Below the pieces are notes generated by a model, which did no database searches, was not told the DNA's origin, and saw only the letters and a list, made by a program, of their open reading frames with translations. From Apoderus coryli (lineage: Eukaryota; Arthropoda; Insecta; Coleoptera; Attelabidae), in contig OU452202.1 of NCBI GenBank assembly GCA_911728435.2, positions 24,035,135 to 24,099,134 on the forward strand: DNA of 64,000 nucleotides. Direction: 5' to 3'. Positions 47,230 to 55,925 of the stretch are shown here, piece after piece (the stretch's first letter is position 1; every line of letters begins with the position of its first letter). The position numbers and the translations under genes are program-made.

Positions 47230-47590
47230 AGACAAATCAAACAAACAAATCATAAGAATAATGATTACAATGATACAGCATGCTCTATATTGTACGGGTA
47301 CATAGTCAAATAAATAAATAGAGACAAGGCCAAAATAATTATAATTACATAAACTATCGGCAATGATCCGTGTGTGAATTGCTCAAAATTCTGTGATAGA
47401 AAAAAGTCATTTACTGAATAAAATAAGGCACTTTCTATTAGGCATGTTTTTCGAGCTTTACGGAATTTAGGAGGATAAGGATTTTGGCAGATGGTTGTGC
47501 ATTTTCTTTGCGTTGTATAGAGTGGAGCTTTCATTCGCAGGATGGGGCTGGATCTTAACACTTGTATATTGGCCCATCTCGTACCTACAT
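47230..47590 (-). pseudogene. LINE 3' end, same family as 13.3-14.5 kb
   Basis: In minus order it encodes LRSSPILRMKAPLYTTQRKC and ends with LFYSVNDFFLSQNF. At DNA level it aligns to 14.10-14.40 kb, sharing CCAGCCCCATCCT, AAAATGCACAAC, CATCTGCCA and, in the 3'UTR, ATTCACACACGG. This shows a second, inverted copy of the same Jockey-like family. Confidence 0.65.
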
Positions 47591-48219
47591 CCGAAAGATC
47601 GGAAATAACAAATTAGCTTAGTCAAAATTTCAAGTAGAAACTTTTCTGGGTTTGATTTGCCTTAAAAACTAAATGTGCAATATTTTTAATTAAAAAGGGG
47701 TTCACAATGTTCATGTTCATAACCAACAGCAAACGTGGCTCTTAATTTCTATGCGTTAATAATCTTTTCCGATTGTACAAACTTATAACTCTGTTTTAAC
47801 AAAAGTTCTGCAACTGTGCAAGTTTCATATATGTTAATAAGTTGGCTAGTTTCAATTTTAGAGGACTGTTGACATTCCTCTATAGTATTATATGTAAGCT
47901 TCAGTTCATAAGACTTATAAGTGCAATTTTGATATGATAATGATATACATATTATGTAAAGTTAATATCGTGAACTCTCTATGACTGAAAAAAAAAACAA
48001 ATAAGTAGTCAAAATAATTTTTTTGTTTTATTTTGTTCTTGAAATTTTTAAAAACTATTTTATTTTCTTTGTGTTTTGGGTTCAGAAATTATTTGTTATT
48101 TACTATAATTCGTATTAATTATATCTTTTGAAATATTTGTAATTTCTTTTGTACTATCTTTTTAATCCGACGTACGTTTCGGCAATTTTTTTTAACGAAA
48201 TAAATTCTCCATCAACAAA

Positions 48220-48310
48220 CACAAACTTTCAAAGTCGACTCCACAAAATCTTTAATTTAATTATGAAAAAGGAAACTAGTTTCAGCTCAACAAGCCATCA
48301 TCAGTTCTAC
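48220..48310 (-). repeat. PLE terminal repeat with degraded hammerhead
   Basis: It shares AACTTTCAAAGTC and CTCCACAAAATC with 1.14 kb. On the minus strand at 48271-48307 the core CUGAUGA, extra U, stem II GGCUU-GUU-GAGCU, GAAA, ACUAGU and U is kept. Stem I is weakened (GAA against UCC) and the closing pair of stem II is a G-U. Confidence 0.6.
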
Positions 48311-48559
48311 AATAAAGATAAAAACGAACGCATAAGAGAAACAAAACGTAAAACGGGTAACAAATTTGTACATAAGTTAAAAAAATTAGCATTTAGAGCA
48401 AAACATCTGTGTACAGAAAAAATATCAAACTCTAAATAACAATAAATGAAAAACAACTAACAAAAAAAATGTTGAAATCTTTGAAAAAAAAGAAACTATT
48501 ATTTAGACAAATTTAATAACAAAAAATCTGTATTGTGTTTTCTTACATGGTAGAGGTGG

Positions 48560-49352
48560 GTGGGGTGAAACTCTTACATCAATATTCTATGATCTTAGCA
48601 GAGCATTTGATTCTGTGATCCATACAATTCTTTTAGCAAAATTGCCTCTGTATGGTGTGAGAGGGCTTGCTTTGAACTTCATTGAGTCCTACCTGAGCGA
48701 TCGACAGCAAATAGTGGAGTGCGAGGGAGAGAGGTCTGATGCACGGGATGTAACCATAGGGGTACCGCAAGGTTCGATATTGGGTCCTCTTTTGTTTTTG
48801 CTCTATGTCAATGACTTCTCCGTTTTTGTTAGAGATACTCAAATCATTCAGTATGCGGATGATACTACTTTGTATGAATCTAACAAAAATAACAACAAAC
48901 AACTCGATAATAAATTTGTCATGGCAGAAAAATGGTTCGAATCCAATAGACTGTGCCTTAATATTACAAAAACAGAGCGGATTGATTTTTCACTTAGGGG
49001 TCAATACGTTAACGATAAGGTTGTTAAATTTCTTGGAGTCTATATGGACTCGCGTTTAACATGGAATTCCCAGATTGATAACCTCTCTAAAAGGTTGTCG
49101 AATGTTAACTACCTTTTGAGGAGACTGGCGAGTACATGCTCTGAGAGCGTTGTTCGTTGCGCGTATATGGCGTACTTTCAGGGACTTGTTATTTTACACT
49201 TAATTGTGTTGTTGTTGATGTCTTTCTGTTTGTTTACTTATGGTAATGTTTTATTTTATTTTGTGTTTGTTATATTATTTATAGTAGTTTTAGTATAATA
49301 TGTATGACGATGCAGATAACTACGGTTAAAAAGCAAATAAAGAATTATTATT
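48560..49352 (+). pseudogene. LINE RT palm domain and 3' tail
   Basis: The frame begins SIFYDLSRAFDSVIH at about 48576, RT motif A. It continues LYGVRGLALNFIESYLSDRQ, then GVPQGSILGPLLFLLYVND and IIQYADDTTLYES, giving intact motifs B and C. NRLCLNITKTERIDF and KFLGVYMDSRLTWNSQID follow. At about 49190 the coding sequence jumps into 3'UTR, which ends AAATAAAGAATTATTATTAG. An internal deletion removes the end of ORF2. Catalytic aspartates are present but the ORF is truncated at both ends, so it is dead. Confidence 0.8.
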
Positions 49353-49403
49353 AGAGACCTGAAGTAATTGTGTAATATGATGGTGTTTTATTATATTGTA
49401 GAT

Positions 49404-49452
49404 ACCTGAAGAAGGCAAAATGTAAAGAAAAATTGCCGAAACCTACGTCCTA
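49404..49452 (+). ncRNA. Hammerhead motif with extended stem II
   Basis: The plus strand reads CUGAAGA (49406-49412), extra A, stem II GGCAA...UUGCC with a 14-base loop, GAAA, then AC-CUAC-GU and cleavable C. Here stem III can form a two-pair hairpin with a four-base loop rather than a palindrome. Stem I pairing is poor. The inverted partner at 48165-48190 keeps GAAAC and ACGUACGU-C but lost the 5' core. Confidence 0.55.
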
Positions 49453-49490
49453 TTAAAAAGACAGTACAAAAGAAATGACAAATATTTTAT

Positions 49491-50578
49491 TTCATTATAT
49501 TATTTTTTCAAATGTCTAAGTATTTTAAAAATAAATAATACACAGAACGTTATATTAGTTCTATAAATTAGTATCTATAAATTTTACTAAATGTCTAAAA
49601 TATATTATTATATCATCATCATCTATCATGGCACATCCTTACATTTTATCTCAAATAAATATGCCGAAATAAAAATAGGTACAAAATAATAATTGTCCCC
49701 TAATAGCCCTAGCACCCCTAATGATATTAGGTACGTGTCTAAAATAAAAATACTGTTTCCAAACCTGACATGTCGGCGGCTCGTGCTTCTCACCGCACAC
49801 TTGATAGATTAACATGAATCCTTGTTCTTTGTGGAAAGTAATTAACGGCATAAAAGATATTTCAATGGTGTTACCCCATAGGCTGTTATCCAGCCCAAAC
49901 TGATTTTGAAGAAGATTTATTTTATGTCAGTGCACATTGCGAAAAGGGACGCCGAGTCTTGTAAGAGAGGGGATATAGAGCGCTTTATTTTTTTATATCT
50001 CTATATAGTTGACTCAAAAGACATAAATTACTTCCGAGGATGGGCAGAAGAGTTTTAGTTAAGTCTGGTTTCTTCCGTCACTGCTCGATCTATTTAATTA
50101 ATTCCACCTTATAGAATATCGTCTAGCTTAATGAATTCAAAGTGTAACAGATAATAAAGGCGTCCTTTATGGTTGCTACCTTTTATAAATGCCTACCTAC
50201 TGGTTAAATCGATCTCCGTCTCGATAAATTGTTACTTTCGAATAATTACACTTTCTATCCATATTTTGCGGTTATTTGCTCTTGTTTCCTTTACTTTATC
50301 TGATATGTATGTGTGCTTTTCTTTATTTCGCCATTGTAAGTTCCTATATTATACTTTTTTTCGCCTTGTATACATATAAATTAGTTTATTAATTAAATGC
50401 AATAGTTGACATTTCAATAATTGTAGATATTCATGTTAATCCAGCGCTTTAATTAAGTTGCTAAAAATGTAAGACTGAGGTGTTACAGAAAAGGTATAGT
50501 AGTTGTAGTGTGTCTATACTTTTTAATTATTAAAGTTAGCAATTACAGACTACGAGTATGTTACGTATTTGCATATGA
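49491..50578. other. AT-rich spacer
   Basis: Includes a minus-strand frame with CGEKHEPPTC at 49770-49800, possibly a gag-like zinc knuckle but too short to call. No other features. Confidence 0.3.
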
Positions 50579-50580
50579 TA

Positions 50581-51632
50581 CTAGGGTTGCCTTTTATATT
50601 ATAGAACAAAAACAAATATTAATCATCGAAAATCACTTTATTGTTTTTCAAAATATTCCCCATATGAAGATCTATTCACTTTTGCATGCGTTTGAACCAA
50701 TTGTCGAAGCACTTTTGCCACTCTGATTGAGGTATCTCCAAAACATGCATTCGGAATGCAGCAACCGCTTCTTCAGGTGTCGAAAAACGTTAACCTTTCA
50801 GTTTGTTTTTTACGTACGGGAATAAAAAGAAGTCATTCGGTGCCAAGTCAGGACTATACGGCGGATGACTCATCAAATCGATGATTTAGGTGCTCAAAAA
50901 TGCAGTTGTTTGAGCCGATGTGTGAGAGCTCGCATTGTCGTGGTGAAGAGTGATCCGTCTTCGGCGGTTGGTTTTCCTGATTTCTTGGAAGACAACTGGC
51001 AAACAAATGGTTGTGTACCACTCAGAATTGACTGTTCTGCGTTGTTCTAGTGGTACGGTTCCGACATGTCCAGTTTTTCCGAAAAAAACAGTCGACCATT
51101 TGCTTGGAAGTGCTTCGTGCGCGAAGAAGTTTTGTTGGATTTGGCTCATCTTGAAACACTCATACAGTCGACTGTTGTTTACTTTCGGGCTCATACGCGT
51201 AAATCCACAATTCATCCGCACGATGTCATAGACGTATTTCGAAGCACCGCGATTGTATTTTTTTAACATTTCTTTCGACCAATCGACACGAGCTTTTTTT
51301 TGAGCGATTGACAAATTGTGTGGGATCCAACGCGAACAAATTTTTTTGACAGTCAAATGTTTATGCAATATTGAATGTATGCTCGTCCCACTAATGCCTA
51401 AGGTTGTCTCAATCTCTTAATAGGTCACATGACGATATTGCAATGTCAGTTCGCGCACAGTATCAATGGTTTTCGGAACAACAACTGATTTTGGACGACC
51501 TTCACGCGCTCGTATGTCAAAACGTTCTGAGTACGTATAACCTCAAAAATATCCAACTTTACGATAGAGCTGTCAGTTGCCAGATTGCAACACCAGGGTT
51601 GCCAAATCCCGAAATATAAAAGGCAGCCATCG
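50581..51632 (-). mobile_element. Mariner transposon, near full span but degraded
   Basis: The ends are inverted repeats: the left starts CTAGGGTTGCCTTTTATATT at 50581 and the right, reverse complemented, CGATGGCTGCCTTTTATATT ending at 51632. Both are flanked by TA. The minus strand encodes EGRPKSVVVPKTIDTVREL, then GTSIHSILHKHLTVKKICSR and WSKEMLKKYNRG (N-terminal HTH region), and LHHDNASSHTSAQTTAFL with the second catalytic Asp. A region downstream near 50850 encodes the YSPDLAP-type block with the third Asp. Stops and frame shifts occur, and the span of about 1.05 kb is shorter than the usual 1.3 kb, so internal deletion has occurred. Inactive, but with both ends recognisable. Confidence 0.85.
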
Positions 51633-51639
51633 TACAAGA

Positions 51640-51960
51640 GTAATTATTCACATTTATGTTATGTTGTACCCTGTGTAGTATTTATGGATATCAAAGAAAA
51701 ACCCGACTTTCCTAGATTAAACGATAGTCTCTCTGGTCGAACTTAGTTCTTCTTACAACCGAACAAATCTCCTCTATTCTTTTATGTTGATTCCTAAGTG
51801 ATGGTGTTAAACGGCTAATATTTTAACTGCAACAGCGTGGCCAGCAATATTACCAGCAACTAGGCATGCCGATTTTAGATCGATCTTTTTAGAATCGATT
51901 ATTTTTTTACTAGAATCGTTTAAAAGATCGAAAAAAAGTGAAAACTTTATTTTACATCAA
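51640..51960. other. Spacer
   Basis: No features supported. An AT-rich stretch leads into the hAT fragment. Confidence 0.3.
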
Positions 51961-52380
51961 CTAATACATTCAACTAATACCGAACTCTCTCAATTGGAGT
52001 TGACGACGTCAATTGGACTGGTCCTACTTAATGCTACAAATGCGGAATTGTCGAAAAGGTTTGCCGAAGTCGAATCAGTTAGTACGCTTGTTATTACTGT
52101 CTCTGTCTTAGACCCACGATTTAAGAGAATACATTTTCAAAAACCTCTTGCCTTTGACATATTATCTACTACAATAAACTTACAAAAGTGTGAATCCGAA
52201 ACCTACAAGTTTTGGAACATCCATTTTAAATTAGCTATTTAGACAGAGCTTGAAATCGGAGCGGTTATTTTCCAAAGCTGGAAACATTATGGATGAATCG
52301 AGGAACAGACAAAAAGGAGAAAGGCTTTCCAAACTGCTCTTTTTAAATGCTTTAGAAAAAGAAGACTGGAATTTATAATG
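51961..52380 (+). pseudogene. hAT-type (ZBED-like) transposase fragment
   Basis: The plus strand encodes STLVITVSVLDPRFKRIHFQ then ETYKFWNIHFKLAI. VLDPRFK is a hallmark of hAT/ZBED transposase C-terminal regions, and the later frame near 52255-52375 reads SRNRQKGERLSKLLFLNAL, with similarity to the W-x-Y...RLS...L-x-SxL dimerisation block. Frames are broken. Confidence 0.6.
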
Positions 52381-52541
52381 AATATTTTTGAAATTTTTTT
52401 GAATATATTTTTATTTTCGTTACTCTGAGTGTTATTTTTCGTTTTTGTTTTTTTAAGATTTTACATTATTTTTGATAAATGTTGTTTCATTGAAGATTAT
52501 TATTATTGTTTGTTTTTTTTTTGTGCCTGACTACGCTTAAG

Positions 52542-52579
52542 TGCCTGAGGAAGCAGCAATATAGCTGCGAAACGTCGTG
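52542..52579 (+). ncRNA. PLE-type hammerhead motif
   Basis: The plus strand reads CUGAGGA (52545-52551), extra A, perfect stem II GCAGC-AAUAUA-GCUGC, GAAA, palindrome ACGU and cleavable C. Stem I can pair only as C-G with two wobbles. The core is intact. Confidence 0.65.
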
Positions 52580-52989
52580 AATAGTTCTGGTGTTTTCTTT
52601 GTCCTCTACCCTATGAAATACTCTAACAATTATTTTCGATTATAATAATGACAGAGAGATTCAATGCGAATCGTAGACTTCGTCAGTCGAAATCCTTGAA
52701 AAAAAGTTAAATTGTCCATATCCTCAAAATAATTCGGCCTTCCATAAACCCTCCTTGAAAATGCATGTTCAATTCAAGATCATCATCCAAGAATTCCATA
52801 CTTTTATTCCCACACAAAGTAAACTAACCCAATAATCAAAAATATAAAAGCAATGTCGAGGTTAAAATTCCATTTAAGAAGAGAATCTTCGACCCATAAC
52901 TTACGGGACACTTAGGCAAATTTTCCAACGGGGTGCAATAAAAAATAGATGCTAATTGACTTTTAGATATAATCGTCCCTGCAAACCGG

Positions 52990-53248
52990 CATTAATGAAG
53001 TTTATTATATGAAATTTGACACTAACGGCAACGTCTCTTATATTTACGTTGGTAACGGTGTGAATAATAAGTTTGTTTATACACAAGTGATGCCCTCTCT
53101 GATCAACAGAACGTATTATAATCATACCTGTGTAGAATGTGCCACCACACCTGAACGGTATAAAATGAAAGAATACAAAGCCAACGTGTTTCTGTAAATT
53201 TGTCAATAGATGTCGGAGTACCTTGAAAAATATGTTTTTTATAATAAA
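52990..53248 (+). CDS. Candidate orphan terminal exon, extracellular-type
   Basis: The frame reads MKFDTNGNVSYIYVGNGV, NKFVYTQVMPSLINRTYY, then NHTCVECATTPERYKMKEY and stops at 53197. AATAAA follows at 53243-53248. Codon use is more gene-like than the surroundings, and NVS, NRT and NHT are possible N-glycosylation sites, suggesting an extracellular segment. An in-frame stop lies upstream near 52969, so an acceptor would have to fall between; ATGAAG near 52999 is weak. I do not recognise the family. It may also be a gene fragment. Confidence 0.3.
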
Positions 53249-54280
53249 AATGAAAAATAGGTAGGCACAGGGGCACTACATACGTGTACAGGGTGCTCAC
53301 ATCAATTTTATCGAAATAACTGTACGTATATCACTCGTAGATTTAAATTATAGTTGTTTCAGTTTAATTGAGTTTGCTAGCAGGGTTTATACAGAATATT
53401 TCTTTCTATAATAATTTTAATATTAAATATCTAATATATGGCTAAAACTATAAATAAAAAAAATGTTGCAGTTACCATTCTGTGGATTAATAAATAAATA
53501 AAAAATGTTAGACGCAAAGTTTCTTATTAGAAACATAAGACATCAACTTTCGTTTACCCCCCAAATTGCTTCCTAATATACGATTACCCTAATTTATATC
53601 CCAAAAGCAGCCAAATCAAAATGAAATAAAGACGATGTGGAAAAGAGAGAAAACTGTAGCAAACTTTACCAATTTCAGCAAAATCATAACTCATCAATGC
53701 TCAGAGAACGAAAGTCAGCTGCATACTTTGTGCTTCATTTACCTCGTAGCGTTTTTCCATGTTGCGTGTGTTCTTATTTTTTTTTTTTCGTTCATGTTAA
53801 TATGAAATGTGGAATAACTCGCACAGGATCGTATTAACAGAAATTCTGCAAGTCTCATGATTTTGTGTTGGTATCATTCTCTAAGATACTATAAGACCTA
53901 ATTCGGTTACAAAAAAAAAGGTCCACGGCAAAAAGTGAAACTGCTCTTTAGGTCTTGATAAACAGTCTTCATTTAAATAACTTTTAGTCAAGCCTGTCTT
54001 AGATTAAAACTTATTATTTTGGAAGGTAGAAGTCGTAATCCTTTGGAAATTATTTTTCCGAGTAACTTGAATAGATTTAAAATTGTTGAGCGAATTCATT
54101 CGGTGGAGAAACATTTTTTGAGATAAATCTAAATCTAAGATACCTACAAATCTAATCCAATTTACATGAGCTGGGTTATGCTTTTCACCTGATGATGAAA
54201 AAACTTATCTGTGCACGTATTATTCTACTACACATTACAATTTCGGTTAATTTCGAGAAAAATTGTACAGTTTAAACTAG
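53249..54280. other. AT-rich spacer
   Basis: A GTACAGGGTGCTCAC element end lies at 53284. No coding region supported. Confidence 0.3.
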
Positions 54281-54284
54281 TTTT

Positions 54285-54485
54285 AAATTAAAAGTTTAGC
54301 CGTTTTCGAGAATTGTTGAATAAACAATTTTTTGCGATTTTAGTTTTTATTTATTTGACATTATTTTTACAGATATAAGAAAATGAAAAGCACCTTCTCA
54401 TGGTTAGTTTTTGAGTAGAGTAGGATAGCGTTTACAAATTTTCTCTGCGACGTTTCGTTTTGGAAAAACCATCATTAACTTGGTT
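54285..54485 (-). repeat. Dispersed repeat, copy 2 of 3, with decayed hammerhead
   Basis: Inverted relative to 37.4 and 55.6 kb. The minus strand at 54437-54475 reads UUAAUGA, U, stem II GUUUU-UCC-AAAAC, GAAACGUCG: GAAA and ACGU-C are kept but C3 and G5 are changed. Confidence 0.55.
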
Positions 54486-54649
54486 TTTACTGCTAAATTT
54501 AAGCTATTTTCAAATCAAAAATACGCGGTACATCACACGACAAGTTTTCAGTGTTTTTGAGCTGTTATTTAAAATTATTCAACAAAAAATTTGCTATAGT
54601 TTGGAACTTATTTTGCGTAAAATATTCATTTAATGCAACTAAATTCAGA

Positions 54650-55560
54650 TGAATTCTTTAATGATATAAATCTCTATCGTGAGAATTTAAACTAATTTGT
54701 AGAAAGGCTTTACGTATATCTGCAATAACGCCAATCTTTATTGGTCGAAATCGAATTAACATAGATGGTATCAATTCAATTAAATTTATACCTGTTTCAA
54801 GACATTGGTTCAATGATGGATATGCTGCATTCTCTTTTGCAGAAGCGTCAAAAACTGGTCTGATTTTCGTTGTTAAACTATTCAACTTAACCACATGGTG
54901 ATGAGGTATATAATATGCTTCTAAGTGTATTTTTCTAACCATTCGTTGAAAACATTATTGTATTTTTAAAATTTTCTAAACGCTTTTTCGCCAGATAAAA
55001 ATTATTGGGTAAAGGAAGATGATTTTCAACCCAAGGAAGACTTAGTTCAAATCGACTACCATTTGAAATAGTGACCGTATTAAAAAAATGTTGTTTAGTG
55101 GCTTCTTCTCTGTCTTTTTTGCTTATTTCTTGTACGTGGATCGGAAATTCCTAACACATCAAGTTCCCATAAATTATTGATTTGGAAATCTTTACAATAA
55201 AGTGATGTAATTGCCAATGATGTCATACTACTTGTGTGTCCAGCCCAATTTAGTTTCAACCGCCACCAATCCACATTGCAAAATGTAACGTTTTCCCGTG
55301 AGCAACCTTGCACAAACGTCAGCACCGATCAAAATCTCTATCGGGCCTTGATTTCTGTCCGACAACTGAACTCCCCTCCGCTCTAACTCAGCCATCCATG
55401 TACCTTCTTGTATCGGGGAGACCTGTCCACAAATTATGTTTTGACCTAACGTTTCCGGTGTACAAGTGTAAGAGTCATCTAAGTTTTTTAGTGTAAATCT
55501 GTAACAATGAACAAGACAATGAATGAGTTATTCTTTACCATGTGAATTGTAACCTAGCTC
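54650..55560 (-). pseudogene. BEL/Pao LTR retrotransposon pol fragment
   Basis: In minus order, 55560-55240 encodes GPIEILIGADVCARLLTGKR and LVAVETKLGWT, the aspartic-protease-like end (DUF1758 type). 55325-55095 gives LWELDVLGISDPRTR. 55080-54950 encodes FELSLPWVENHLPLPNNFY and AKKRLENF, the usual linker. 54942-54658 is the RT start: YYIPHHHVVKLNSLTTKIRP then VFDASAKENAAYPSLNQCL and IGVIADIRKAFLQI. IRPVFDAS and ADIRKAFLQI (motif A) are diagnostic of BEL/Pao. Stops and shifts are present, and no LTRs were identified nearby. Confidence 0.8.
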
Positions 55561-55624
55561 TGTAACCGTCTTCTTTAAAATATACTGCGTCATATATCCA
55601 ACACCATCAAAAATGGCTTTAAAT

Positions 55625-55925
55625 TTTTGAAAAAAAAAAAACAAGTTGATTATGGTTTTTCAAAAACGAAACGTCGTAGTGAAAATTTGTAAACGACATA
55701 TTTTTCTCCTCAAAAAGTAACAACAAGAAAGGCTTTTCATTTTTTTATATCTGTAAAAATAATGTCAGAAATAAATAAAAACCAAAATCGCAAAAAACCG
55801 TATAAATAAAAACCAAGATTGCAAAAAATCGTTTTTTCAAAAATGCTCGAAAACGGCTAAAGTTACTTTAATTTTGAAAACACCATTTAAAGGTGTTTAA
55901 ATTGTACAAATTTTCTCTAATTAAA
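55625..55925 (+). repeat. Dispersed repeat, copy 3 of 3, with decayed hammerhead
   Basis: Starts ACAAGTTGATTATGG and keeps GAAACGUCGUAG at 55667-55680. It continues ATATTTTTCTCCTCAAAAA and has a short internal duplication of ATAAATAAAAACC near 55770-55815. It aligns with 37.44-37.72 kb over most of its length. Confidence 0.6.

Larger units (their letters stand above)
48130..49490. mobile_element. Composite bounded by inverted terminal repeats
   Basis: The left end (48130-48195) and right end (49425-49490) are inverted copies: TTTCTTTTGTACT is shared, then a TCTTTTTAAT block, then ACGT-containing sequence joined to TTTCGGCAATTTTT. Between them lie a hammerhead-bearing repeat and a LINE fragment. 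Inverted ends with hammerhead sequence are the mark of Penelope-like terminal repeats; the LINE is probably a later insertion. Confidence 0.55.

Noticed and set aside
49651..49851. Small minus frame with CGEKHEPPTC as a gag zinc knuckle or PR-domain exon
   Set aside because: Too short, no flanking gag or PR motifs, splice sites not convincing.
54195..54225. CUGAUGAUG near 54198 as another hammerhead
   Set aside because: No stem II and no GAAAC at the right distance.
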